From an uncultured Eggerthellaceae bacterium (GTDB lineage Bacteria; Actinomycetota; Coriobacteriia; Coriobacteriales; Eggerthellaceae): a stretch of DNA of 64,000 nucleotides. Of this stretch, positions 24,526 through 32,221 are shown piece after piece. The notes below the pieces were generated by a model. That model was not told the origin of the DNA, did not search any database, and worked only from the letters and a program-made list of their open reading frames with translations. The stretch is taken from the NCBI GenBank assembly GCA_910588205.1, contig CAJUQK010000012.1, positions 1 to 64,000 of the forward strand. The letters run 5' to 3'. Made by a program: the position numbers and the translations under genes. Within the stretch, counting starts at the first letter, position 1, and each line of letters opens with the position of its first letter.

Positions 24526-25194
24526 TTACTTAGTTGCGCCGCAGGAGCACTTGTAGCCGGCGATCTCGTACTCGATGTGCGTCTTTGCAGGATGATTGAT
24601 GGTGCCGCAAGGAACCTGCTTGGTAGAGGAGTACGTGCCTCCGCCTTCTCCAGCCAGCGCGTGAGCCTTGCCGTGCTGGAGGATGCTGCGCCCCTGCTTG
24701 TCGCCGTTCGTTATGTCCTCGCCGCAAGCGCTGCACATGACGCGCTCTTCGGTTCTGTATTGCGTTTCTGTATAGGCCGCCACATCAATAACCTCGTACG
24801 GCTTCGTCACCGGCTCCCAAGTGTGCTTGTGTCCCTCGGAAGCCACAGGCTGGCTAGCCGGTGCTGGGTTGCCAGCATGGCCGCCATGGGCAACGGGCGT
24901 TGGCTCGCCTGCAGCCTCAGCAGTCGCTCGGGACTCACTGAGTCTGGTAACACTTCCAGATTCGCCTACGGACTCCTCTTCAACGAGAGCTTCGGCGTCA
25001 TCGCCTGGCTCCGAATCAGTGGTCCCTTCATCGTTCAAGCTGCCGGTGATTTCCTCAACAGGAGAGAGCTTCCCCTCTTCGATGGCAACGGCCTTCTGCA
25101 TGGCGCAAGCCGTCAGGGATCCAAGCACGAGAGCTGCTAGGACCGCAGCAACAACGATCAGTCCTTTCTTATCCGTCTTCTTCAGCGTTTTCAT
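24526..25194 (-). CDS. secreted Cys/His lipoprotein-like protein, paralogue of 21789-22334
   Basis: The 222-aa protein starts MKTLKKTDKK at 25194 behind AAAGGAG and has a hydrophobic helix ending SLTACAM, a possible lipobox. An acidic Ser/Glu/Pro linker leads to an exported Cys/His domain. The domain has HKHTWEP, MCSAC and late CSC with further His residues, like the protein beside the sortase, and is likely zinc-binding. It overlaps the RelB-like gene by 26 bp. Two copies flanking the adhesin cluster suggest a shared role at the cell surface; the role is unknown. Confidence 0.75.
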   Translation of the reverse strand: MKTLKKTDKKGLIVVAAVLAALVLGSLTACAMQKAVAIEEGKLSPVEEITGSLNDEGTTDSEPGDDAEALVEEESVGESGSVTRLSESRATAEAAGEPTPVAHGGHAGNPAPASQPVASEGHKHTWEPVTKPYEVIDVAAYTETQYRTEERVMCSACGEDITNGDKQGRSILQHGKAHALAGEGGGTYSSTKQVPCGTINHPAKTHIEYEIAGYKCSCGATK

Positions 25195-25426
25195 CCTTAT
25201 CAACTCCTTTGCATTCAGAGAGTTCGGGTAACGGAACAAGGGCATAGAAATATCCCGCTTTGGCTCTGTCAGCAGTGATCGGGAATGGGATTGCGCGTTC
25301 CCTGATAACAGCCTTCAAGAACAGCTCAACGCCACCCGAAAGCGAGATTCCCATTTCAGCGAGGACTTGCTGCGCCTCTTCCTTGATCGAGCTATCTAGC
25401 GTGATCGTGAACCTATCTTTAGCCAA
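25169..25426 (-). CDS. RelB/DinJ-family antitoxin without a toxin partner
   Basis: The 85-aa protein begins at TTG 25426 and reads MAKDRFTITLDSSIKEEAQQ, then MGISLSGGVELFLKAV, a typical DinJ/RelB ribbon-helix-helix (strand TITL, two helices). GAGGAGG lies upstream. Unlike normal relBE/dinJ-yafQ pairs, no RelE/YafQ toxin follows; the next gene is the Cys/His protein, which overlaps by 26 bp. It probably acts as an autorepressor controlling that gene. Confidence 0.85.
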   Translation of the reverse strand: MAKDRFTITLDSSIKEEAQQVLAEMGISLSGGVELFLKAVIRERAIPFPITADRAKAGYFYALVPLPELSECKGVDKDENAEEDG

Positions 25427-25446
25427 AGCAGTTTCGCCTCCTCTGT

Positions 25447-25486
25447 AGTATGTATAGAGTATGTATTAAATATATACTTATGTCAA
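25447..25486 (-). promoter_or_regulatory. promoter and direct-repeat operator of the RelB-like gene
   Basis: On the minus strand TTGACA (25481-25486) and CATACT (25458-25463) are 17 bp apart. ATACATACT occurs twice (25447-25455 and 25458-25466) with an 11-bp period, one helical turn, overlapping the -10 box. Such repeats fit binding of the ribbon-helix-helix protein encoded next. Confidence 0.65.
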
Positions 25487-25502
25487 GAGCAGCAGAAGCT
25501 GG

Positions 25503-27242
25503 TCAGCGTAGCGCTCGCTCCACATCGAGCCTGTCGTGATCGAGGGAGCGGTCGCGCTCACCGCGCATGCCGCCACGCACTGCGCAATAGGCCATGCTTC
25601 GCGAAGCGCTTTCCAGAACGGATAAGATTCCAAGAAGCTCTGCTCCTGGCTGGCGATCGTGGTCGGCCGAGCGCTCCGCATCCTGCAAGGCTCGTTCGGC
25701 AACGTTCCTGGCGAACGCATCGACGAACCTTCCGTGCGCCTGTTCATAGGCATCTCGCACGGGTGCTCCTGTACGCTGCGCCTGCTCTTGGGCTGCTTCT
25801 CGCAAAGATGCCCCGAGAACGCTCCCAGAGGCCGCTCTCTCGGCATACGACCGCGCAGCAGCCATCGCTCGCCCTGTGAGCGCATCTACGCTTCCAGCGC
25901 GGCGCACAGCGGCTCTCACGGCCTTATAGTCCCTCTCCATGCCTCGCACTTGCCTGAGCGAGATACCGTATGCGCGGCTCACGGCATCCCTTGAGGCACG
26001 ACTGCCAAATGCGATCAGCGGGCGTCTGGCTGCACGTCCGACTGCACGCTCTGCACTGCGGCCAGTCCATGATCGCTCGTTGCGGAAGCGAGCATCGTCG
26101 CCGACTACCCCGCGCACTATCTTGCTTGACACGCGCTTGAGGAACTCATCACGCTCGCCCTTGATGAGCGCATTGCGCTCTCGTGCGAAGCCACTATCGC
26201 CATAGCCCTTGAGATCTGCGAGCACCTCAGCGCATCTTCGGTACTCGCCAGATAGATGGGCGAACGATGGGCTCTCCTTCTCAAGCAGCCGAACCAGGTC
26301 ACGAGCGATGCCGTATGCCTTCCAGTTATGGGCCAGACGCCCATGGTCGCCGTCGAGGCTCACCCTCATTGCATCGAGCAGCTTCGTTGCCTTCGCCTGC
26401 CCCGCTGCGGACAGGTCGGACCTGTCTGACAACCGGTACTCGAGCCCGTAGCGCAAAGCCGTCTGCTCTAGCCTTCGCGCGTCGGCTTGGGATACAGGAA
26501 GCCCGAGCTGCCTGCGTGCCTCAAAGCGGCTCAGGTCCCTGATATGGTTCCTGCGGATGTCGCGCTCCTCGCGGATCCGAGCGTAGCCCACGCGATAGAT
26601 CTCCTCCTTGCCGGCACGGGTGCCCTCACGGGATACCGTGTAGCCTGGCTGGATCTCACCGCGAGCCGACCAGGTGTAGATGTGCGCATGGACTGACCGT
26701 GCCGCATCGGTGTGGTAGCACGCCACCCAGCGGATGTCCTCCGGGTTCCGGATCGCGCCCCACTTCTCCACGTTTCGCTGCCACGAGCATCGAAGCAGCC
26801 TTTGCATGTCCTCCTTAGTGGAAAGCCCGAGCGCCTCCATGTGCTCGCGCTTGACGGTCACGATGGAATCGACGAACGCGCCTCCGGATGCTCGCATGGA
26901 CGCCTCCACCTGCTCGCGTGCCACGGGACCATGTTGGTCCCAATAGGTCGCATCCTCCTGGCGTCCCAAGCCCTTGGCCACGTATTTGCCGAGCCTGCCG
27001 ATGTAGTCCAACCTGTCGCGCACGAGGGCATCGTCATAGGCGGTCGCATCGCGTTCGATGTCCGAGCGTTCCTGGTATTCGCCCTCTCTGCCTATGTAGT
27101 CGAGCCCAAGGGAAACGCTCTGCGATGACATGGGTATGGCGCCGGTGTTCCTGGACCCTACAGCCTGTGAATGGTCCCGTGGCGTATGGCGGACGATGAT
27201 CGCGCGATGGATCGGGATGCCGCCGCTATAGCGTGCCGTCAT
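25503..27242 (-). CDS. MobL-like conjugative relaxase
   Basis: The 579-aa protein has a metal-binding His motif HTDAARSVHAHIYTW (H-x-H form) near residue 190, as in MobL/MobP-type relaxases. An N-terminal catalytic Tyr candidate is LDYIGREGEY (about residues 48-57). The C-terminal 250 residues are Arg/Ala-rich and helical. It nicks oriT, stays linked to the 5' end and pilots the strand into the recipient. It overlaps the upstream ribbon-helix-helix gene by 17 bp, so relaxase and accessory proteins form one operon. Confidence 0.85.
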   Translation of the reverse strand: MTARYSGGIPIHRAIIVRHTPRDHSQAVGSRNTGAIPMSSQSVSLGLDYIGREGEYQERSDIERDATAYDDALVRDRLDYIGRLGKYVAKGLGRQEDATYWDQHGPVAREQVEASMRASGGAFVDSIVTVKREHMEALGLSTKEDMQRLLRCSWQRNVEKWGAIRNPEDIRWVACYHTDAARSVHAHIYTWSARGEIQPGYTVSREGTRAGKEEIYRVGYARIREERDIRRNHIRDLSRFEARRQLGLPVSQADARRLEQTALRYGLEYRLSDRSDLSAAGQAKATKLLDAMRVSLDGDHGRLAHNWKAYGIARDLVRLLEKESPSFAHLSGEYRRCAEVLADLKGYGDSGFARERNALIKGERDEFLKRVSSKIVRGVVGDDARFRNERSWTGRSAERAVGRAARRPLIAFGSRASRDAVSRAYGISLRQVRGMERDYKAVRAAVRRAGSVDALTGRAMAAARSYAERAASGSVLGASLREAAQEQAQRTGAPVRDAYEQAHGRFVDAFARNVAERALQDAERSADHDRQPGAELLGILSVLESASRSMAYCAVRGGMRGERDRSLDHDRLDVERALR

Positions 27243-27681
27243 CTATGCTCTCATCCTGCATCATGGAATGCCTCAAGCCATCGAAGCCGAGCCACAATCC
27301 TCTCTCAAGGGCGAGCTGCAGCCGCTCGCCTCCATGGCCATCAACGCCCTCCGATCCCTCCAAGAGCCCCAACGCGCATGCCAGCGCCGCACCAGCCAGC
27401 ACCCTCAGGTCATCCATGTCCAGCCTCAGCTCATTCGCCAGGCGGCAATAGAGGTCATCAGCGCTGAACTCGCGCTGCACGCGCTCTTGCTCAAGGAAGG
27501 AATCGAACTCGTCGCGTATCGCTTGGCGAACGAGCGGAGCCCACGCACGCTGCGCCTCGTTCATCACCCCTTGCTCAATGAGGTCACGCGCGAATGCGGC
27601 AGGAGCCTTCCCGCTCTTCGCCGCGAGCATGTCCAGCTGCCTCTTCACATCCTCGTCGATGCGCACCGTGAGCCTATCCAT
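27226..27681 (-). CDS. ribbon-helix-helix relaxosome accessory protein
   Basis: The 151-aa protein starts MDRLTVRIDEDVKRQLDMLA, a clear ribbon-helix-helix DNA-binding start, followed by a helical body that may bind the relaxase. It lies between a second RHH protein (8-bp overlap) and the relaxase (17-bp overlap). RHH proteins of this type bind at oriT and help form the relaxosome (family knowledge); which of the two plays that role here is inferred. Confidence 0.75.
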   Translation of the reverse strand: MDRLTVRIDEDVKRQLDMLAAKSGKAPAAFARDLIEQGVMNEAQRAWAPLVRQAIRDEFDSFLEQERVQREFSADDLYCRLANELRLDMDDLRVLAGAALACALGLLEGSEGVDGHGGERLQLALERGLWLGFDGLRHSMMQDESIDDGTL

Positions 27682-28348
27682 TGCGCTTGCCCTTCTGCAC
27701 CTTGGCCGCGAGCGAGCTCATGGCTTGCACGTCATCGCCCTTCAGGATCGCAGCCCACTCATCCTCGTCGCGCCCCATCAAGCCGAGCTCTCCCAATTCG
27801 AAGAGCTCGATCGCGGACGCCCAAGCGGCAAGGAAGGACGTCTTCGGGTCCCGGCTGAGCTTCCCGCCCAATTCCGAATAGGCCATGCGGAATATCTCGT
27901 CGGGCTCCTTGGCGTTCGCGAGCCTACCCAACGATGCCGGCACCTTCACATTCTCCGCAGCTTGCTTGTTGTCCAAGACCCGAGCGAGCATCTGCCCTCT
28001 CATCAACGCCTCGTTGGCGAGGAACCTCAGCAGATCCGGAGTGAAGGAGCTCATTAGCGCCAGCACGCCCAGGCTCGCTTGCGATGCCTTGCCGGCTCGC
28101 TTGGACGCAAGCCCGCAGTCCTTGGCGATGCCCTCTATGCGCTCGGCAATGAGAGCCAACGACTCTGCTAGGCCATCGGAAGCCGAAGCATCCTCAAGCG
28201 CTCGCCCCAACAGATCGGCTACCGCAGAGCTCATGGACATGCCGTGGGCTTTCCCATAGGTCTCGATGCGGCCTTTCAGATCCGCTGACAATCGTGCGTG
28301 GACTACTTCGGTCTTCAGCCCTTTGGCGGCTTGCTCATCTTGTTGCAT
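27674..28348 (-). CDS. ribbon-helix-helix protein, first gene of relaxase operon
   Basis: The 224-aa protein has a short charged N-terminus, then VVHARLSADLKGRIETYGKA with MSMSSAVADLLGRAL: strand, helix, helix of an RHH domain. A long helical C-terminal part follows (about 80-224). I chose ATG 28348 because AAAGGA lies 8 bp upstream; a longer start at 28369 is possible. Its DNA target is likely in the 358-bp gap upstream, which may hold oriT. Confidence 0.75.
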   Translation of the reverse strand: MQQDEQAAKGLKTEVVHARLSADLKGRIETYGKAHGMSMSSAVADLLGRALEDASASDGLAESLALIAERIEGIAKDCGLASKRAGKASQASLGVLALMSSFTPDLLRFLANEALMRGQMLARVLDNKQAAENVKVPASLGRLANAKEPDEIFRMAYSELGGKLSRDPKTSFLAAWASAIELFELGELGLMGRDEDEWAAILKGDDVQAMSSLAAKVQKGKRNG

Positions 28349-28706
28349 GCGAGGTTCCTTTCCGTTCATAGGAAGAGAATCTCCCAGGCAACAAAGGCTT
28401 TCATGCAGCATCACCAGTCAAGGTCAGATTGTCCTGGACAAGTACTTACGTGTACACGTCAAGCCTGTGTAGACATGCTCCCACCTGCAGGTTCCCCACA
28501 GAGCGCTGTCGCTTCCCTGGCAAACCGAACACAAAGCATGAGACCGAGCCGCTCAATCCCGCGCACTCAATCACAATGGAAGATGCCCTGTTCAACGCCC
28601 CTTTTCGGCTTGCCGAAAATGCCAATATAGCTCGTAAGAGCGTCTCGCCCTTATCCTGTATAAACCGACCCGGAGCAAAATGTCGTGATTCTGCTCCGGG
28701 TGAGAA
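28349..28706. other. non-coding region, candidate oriT
   Basis: No convincing gene is present. The region lies directly upstream of the RHH-RHH-relaxase operon, where oriT is often found. It contains a 13-bp palindrome TTGTCCTGGACAA (28429-28441) and, seven bases later, a perfect 12-bp palindrome ACGTGTACACGT (28448-28459). The relaxase-operon promoter must also lie here. Assignment as oriT is inference. Confidence 0.5.
28668..28701 (-). terminator. hairpin after dprA
   Basis: A 10-bp perfect stem (ACCCGGAGCA and complement) encloses a 14-base loop just past the dprA stop. The T-tract behind it on the minus strand is weak (GGTTTAT). Confidence 0.5.
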
Positions 28707-29399
28707 CTAGGCGGTGATACCGCACAGCGCATACAGCTGATCTGAGAACGTCTCTTCGTCCACGATCGGCGTAGCCCCTTGGTATATGAGCCGGTTCGCT
28801 CCGCGTGACACCGGTGAGGTGATCGGACCGGGCATGGCGAATACCTCCTTGTCCGATTCGAGCGCATCATCGGCGGTCGAGAACGTCCCGGATGGAAGCC
28901 CCGCCTCGATGATGAACACCGCTTTCGACTGTCCTGCCGTCAGTCGGTTCCGCGCTCTGAACATGAAGGGCAGCGGCGGCGTATCCCACTCATGCTCCGA
29001 CACTATCGCCCCGCCCTTCTCTATGACCTGCTGGAATAGACCGGTGTTCTCGCTGGGGTAGACCACATCGCAGCCGCCGCCCAGGAACACCACCGCACGA
29101 CCGTCGTGCTCAACGCAGCTTCTCAGTGCCGCCGCATCGCATCCTCGCGCACCTCCTGTGACCAGAGGGATGTCCCGCTCTGCGAGCATTGCGGCGAACT
29201 TCGCAACGCATTCCCTTCCGTATGGGGTCGCTTTCCGTGCGCCCACGATTGCCACGCCTTCGATACTCAGAGCATCCAGAGAGCCGATGACGTACAGCTT
29301 CTCTGGCGGCATCGGGATGCGGCGCAGCGCTTCCGGGAACATCACATCATCCGCCGTGACTACGTAACGTGCGCCTTCGAGTTTCGCTTGGGTGTTCAT
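28707..29399 (-). CDS. dprA: DprA/Smf-like DNA-processing protein
   Basis: The 230-aa protein contains the Rossmann-like DprA core with VAIVGARKATPYGRE, PLVTGGARGCDAAAL and VFLGGGCDVVYP motifs and MFRARNRLTAGQSKAVFIIEA. DprA binds ssDNA and loads RecA. The protein is the minimal Rossmann core (about 230 aa) without extra N-terminal SAM or C-terminal winged-helix domain, as in mobile-element copies. It is encoded close to the relaxosome and the ssDNA functions of the ICE, in line with handling incoming single strands. Confidence 0.9.
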   Translation of the reverse strand: MNTQAKLEGARYVVTADDVMFPEALRRIPMPPEKLYVIGSLDALSIEGVAIVGARKATPYGRECVAKFAAMLAERDIPLVTGGARGCDAAALRSCVEHDGRAVVFLGGGCDVVYPSENTGLFQQVIEKGGAIVSEHEWDTPPLPFMFRARNRLTAGQSKAVFIIEAGLPSGTFSTADDALESDKEVFAMPGPITSPVSRGANRLIYQGATPIVDEETFSDQLYALCGITA

Positions 29400-29414
29400 A
29401 TCCTGCTCCTTTTC

Positions 29415-30272
29415 CTAGTTGGATTGATGCTGTTCAGAGGTTGGCTGCTCGGCTGCGGTCTTGAGCATGAGGCGCAGCGCGAACCGTGCGTTGGCGGTGA
29501 GCTGGCGCTGCCATGCTCCCTGCTTCGGCGACCAACGGAATCCGTTCTTCTTGAGCGTCCCCCGAATCTCGTCGGAGGGCTTGCCATCGAACACCAACTG
29601 CAAGCGCATAAGTTCCACGTTCTCGATGACGGTGACCTGCTCGCCCATGAACTCGATGCGTCTCTCGCTCGTGCCCTTCTCCTTGGCAGCTTCAAGGCTT
29701 TCGAGCCGCTTCTTCGTGGCGCGAATCTTCTGGGAGTTGTTTGAGAGCGTGTAGGGGGCGTACGGGGCTTGCTTTCCCTCCTTGCGTGCTTGGGCATTCG
29801 CCGCCTTCATGCTCTCCTGCTTCTCGGTCAGCTCCGCTATCTTCTCGCGCAGTTTCTCAGGCGCGTCATCGACTCCGGCTTTGATGACCTTGGACGGTTC
29901 GCCCAGCTTGCGGATGCGCTCCTTTACACCAATGATGTTCCGATAGTCTTCCCAGAGCCTGTCAGTGGCGCGGTTCTGCTTCTCCTTCTTGCGCACGGGG
30001 AAGTTTGCAGGACCGGCAATGAGCATGCTGGGGCACATGGAATCGATGCGGTACTTTCTGTTGTACCAGTTAGCCAGCCGCTTCGCGAACTTGTCTGCCA
30101 TTTCCAAAGCTGCATTTCTCTGGTCGGGGCTGCGCTGGGCTGCCTCCTCGGCAATCTCATAGGCTTGGTCAACCTCTTGCATGTACTCCTTCTCGTCGCT
30201 GTTGAACGCGCCCATGTGGTTCATGCTCCATGCAGTGCGAGCGGTATCTTCGTTGATTGGGTAGTACCTCAT
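29415..30272 (-). CDS. conserved ICE protein of unknown function
   Basis: The 285-aa protein begins MRYYPINEDTARTAWSMNHM at 30272 with AGGAGG upstream. It contains MLIAGPANFPVRKKEKQNRATDR (23 residues in the protein; only this core is conserved as IAGPANFPVRKK) and ends with RGTLKKNGFRWSPKQGAWQR. This pattern recurs in proteins on conjugative elements of gut Firmicutes that are often annotated as DUF3560-like. A function in antirestriction or DNA handling has been proposed for relatives but is not certain. The frame stays open upstream into a structured leader but that part looks non-coding. Confidence 0.75.
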   Translation of the reverse strand: MRYYPINEDTARTAWSMNHMGAFNSDEKEYMQEVDQAYEIAEEAAQRSPDQRNAALEMADKFAKRLANWYNRKYRIDSMCPSMLIAGPANFPVRKKEKQNRATDRLWEDYRNIIGVKERIRKLGEPSKVIKAGVDDAPEKLREKIAELTEKQESMKAANAQARKEGKQAPYAPYTLSNNSQKIRATKKRLESLEAAKEKGTSERRIEFMGEQVTVIENVELMRLQLVFDGKPSDEIRGTLKKNGFRWSPKQGAWQRQLTANARFALRLMLKTAAEQPTSEQHQSN

Positions 30273-30685
30273 ACTGTTCCTCCTTTGACTTGAATGACTT
30301 CTTGTGCGGGGAAAGGAGGTGCGGCTGTTCATGCATTGCGTAGGTGCTCTATTAGGCCGCGCCTTCTTCTCCGTTCGAGCCGACCTCAATCGCGCTCTTG
30401 GCGATTGGTGCCGTGGCATCAATCGCTTGACTGCGATCAAACCCATCGACCGTGCATGTCAAGGCGGAAAGCCACATAGGCGCGCAGCGCCGGTTCCTGC
30501 ACCAAAGTTTTCGCGCGGTCTTTGCGAAAAGCTTTGTGCGGGAAATGTGCGTGCCTTGACATGCCCCGAGGGCGATGGGTTAAGCCCAGCGGCGCTTGAG
30601 CGAATGGTCCAGGTGCCGATGATTATCGAGTTAGCCATTGCAATTACTCCTTATCCTCGTCATCGGAAAGCCCGGCCAAACGCTC
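30273..30685. other. long structured leader, 413 bp, no clear gene
   Basis: This stretch lies upstream of the preceding gene on the minus strand and contains a nested inverted-repeat structure (30454-30564). A short ORF with an excellent AAGGAG site (minus strand, ATG 30638 to TGA 30459, 59 aa) runs through the repeats; the product is low-complexity and looks shaped by the DNA structure. The leader could be a regulatory RNA, a single-strand origin or oriT. Confidence 0.5.
30454..30564. repeat. nested inverted repeats with 12-bp outer arms
   Basis: Outer arms GCATGTCAAGGC (30454-30465) and its exact complement (30553-30564) enclose 87 bp. Inside is a long imperfect hairpin: CAAAG and TTTTCGC pair with GCGAAAA and CTTTG around a 9-base loop (about 30500-30540). 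It is the most elaborate DNA or RNA structure in the window. Confidence 0.7.
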
Positions 30686-31159
30686 TCAGCGGGCGACCGT
30701 CGCTTTCGACGTATCGGTGCCGGCGGGCTTCAAACCGGTCGTACCGCTCTGCTGCTCGCCTTCGCCTTCGGCATTCGTCTCGCCGTCTGCGAATAGCCAG
30801 GGCTCGGCGGCCTTCAGTGCGGCAACATCGCCGTCGTGGTCGTCTAGCAGCGCACGGGCGGCACGGGTCGAATGGCACCCGGCAAGCGTCAGCTCGTGGT
30901 CGATCTCTTGGGTGGCAAGCTGCGCTTCCAGCTCCGTGATGCGTGCGTCGCGCTCGGCGATCTGCGCTTCGTAGTCGGCTTGCGAGGCTTCCGTCGCTTG
31001 CGCGTCCTCAGCGCCGCCGGCTTCCTCGTCACCGCTCACTTCTTGCGCTTGCAGCGTGCCGCCGCCTGTGTCCGACAGGTTCCCACCCGCTTGTGTCGCT
31101 TCGGTCTGTTCAACCTCCGCAGCCGTCCCGCCCTGCGCAGCACCGTTCTCTCCGTCCAT
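30686..31159 (-). CDS. acidic coiled-coil hypothetical protein
   Basis: The 157-aa protein is very acidic and Gly/Ala/Glu/Gln-rich at both ends with a coiled-coil in the middle (about residues 65-95; YEAQIAERDARITELEAQLA). The layout resembles phage scaffold-like or DUF4355-like proteins. No signal peptide. It precedes the structured leader and may be the first gene of that transcript. Function unknown. Confidence 0.55.
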   Translation of the reverse strand: MDGENGAAQGGTAAEVEQTEATQAGGNLSDTGGGTLQAQEVSGDEEAGGAEDAQATEASQADYEAQIAERDARITELEAQLATQEIDHELTLAGCHSTRAARALLDDHDGDVAALKAAEPWLFADGETNAEGEGEQQSGTTGLKPAGTDTSKATVAR

Positions 31160-31277
31160 GAATCACTCATAACGTTCACGCCACCATCCCACCCGCCGCA
31201 TTTCGCGGCTCTGGCCGATTACGCAAGCACCTCGCTTGCGCTGTAAGGAGTTTCGGAGAGTGTCACGAAATGAGCAT

Positions 31278-31286
31278 TGATATAAT
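31278..31286 (+). promoter_or_regulatory. extended -10 promoter, probable leaderless mRNA
   Basis: TGATATAAT is an extended -10 element (TG-N-TATAAT). TATAAT ends at 31286 and the next gene's ATG is at 31293, seven bases later, exactly where transcription should start. No -35 or ribosome-binding site is evident. The mRNA would be leaderless, as is common in actinobacteria. Confidence 0.6.
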
Positions 31287-31292
31287 CTCTCT

Positions 31293-31802
31293 ATGAGATA
31301 TGCAATAGCTTCTGACATACATGGGTCTGCTTATTGGTGTGCAAAGCTATTAGATGGCGTTGAGCGCGAAAAGGCCGACAGGCTAATTTTGCTTGGCGAC
31401 CTGATGTATCACGGCCCGCGAAACCCGCTTCCGGATGGATATGATCCAATCAGCGTTGCCGCGCAACTCAATGAACTTTCAAATCGCATCATTGCTGTGC
31501 GCGGGAATTGCGATTCGGAAGTCGATCAAATGCTGCTCGATTTTCCCTGCATGCAAGATTATGCCCTCATTCTAGATGGAGGGACCCAGTTATTTTGTAC
31601 GCATGGGCATTTGGGGTTAGAAAAAATGATAAGGCGCCTTTCAGAAGGCTCAATCGTCCTTACGGGGCACACTCACATCAAGGAGAACAAGCTCGATCAC
31701 AATGTTCGCTATCTCAATCCTGGAAGCGTCAGTATGCCCAAAGATGGCTCGCACAGCTTTTTAATTTATGAGGATGGGACTGCAGAAATAGTGTCGCTTT
31801 GA
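31293..31802 (+). CDS. YfcE-family metallophosphodiesterase
   Basis: The 169-aa protein has the full set of calcineurin-like motifs: SDIHG, LGDLMYHG, GNCD, and TGHTHI with a preceding THGH. These bind two metals and cleave phosphodiesters in YfcE-like enzymes; the natural substrate is unknown. Length and motifs are complete, so it should be active. It marks the start of a region unlike the ICE in gene content. Its ATG lies at the predicted transcription start. Confidence 0.9.
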   Translation: MRYAIASDIHGSAYWCAKLLDGVEREKADRLILLGDLMYHGPRNPLPDGYDPISVAAQLNELSNRIIAVRGNCDSEVDQMLLDFPCMQDYALILDGGTQLFCTHGHLGLEKMIRRLSEGSIVLTGHTHIKENKLDHNVRYLNPGSVSMPKDGSHSFLIYEDGTAEIVSL

Positions 31803-31850
31803 TTCAGTAGATTGCTTTTGAATTCCGCTGAATCAGCCTTTATGTGATTT

Positions 31851-31885
31851 GCGGCGAAAAGAGTACCAAGTTCTCTTTTCGCCGC
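31851..31885 (+). terminator. 13-bp hairpin after the phosphodiesterase gene
   Basis: GCGGCGAAAAGAG and its exact complement CTCTTTTCGCCGC enclose a 9-base loop. The stem supplies the T-rich part; no T-tract follows. It may be the terminator or a REP-like element, as a RAYT remnant lies 90 bp downstream. Confidence 0.55.
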
Positions 31886-31975
31886 GTGACTCTATCCAAC
31901 ATGAGGGTACAGGGGTCGGTTCTGCGTACCGCATTTGCTATCATCCATTGCCTTTAAGAGTGGAAGAGGGGATGC

Positions 31976-32221
31976 ATGCCGCGCAGGCCAAGAGAAGAAT
32001 GCGAATCGCAGATATACCACGTCGTGCAGCGTGGAGTTGGTCAGCAGATGATCTTTGAGGATGACGATGATAGGCGATTCTTCCTGGAGCTCCTTCGAAA
32101 GCATCTATGCGATGGGTCGCCTTCTTCGTTGCTGGCATGGTGCTTAACCCCGTCCCAATACATCCAATGCATCTTCATGATCATCGTGAATAGTACCAGC
32201 GAATGGCATTCCCATCGGTGA
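31976..32221 (+). pseudogene. broken REP-associated tyrosine transposase (RAYT)
   Basis: The first 60 residues (PRRPREECESQIYHVVQRG, then QQMIFEDDDDRRFFLELLRKH) match the N-terminus of Y1/RAYT transposases. The next expected segment, a CxMPNHxH-like motif, reads WCLTPSQYIQC, and the catalytic HUH and Tyr region is absent. The frame stops at 32219-32221, within the DUF4430 gene on the other strand. It is a remnant left by decay or by insertion of the neighbouring genes. Confidence 0.75.

Noticed and set aside
30459..30638. 59-aa ORF with a very good ribosome-binding site on the minus strand
   Set aside because: The reading frame is set by the inverted repeats, the product has no recognisable pattern, and it is better explained as part of the structured leader.
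31976..32221. Functional RAYT transposase
   Set aside because: The catalytic HUH and tyrosine region is missing and the frame ends early.
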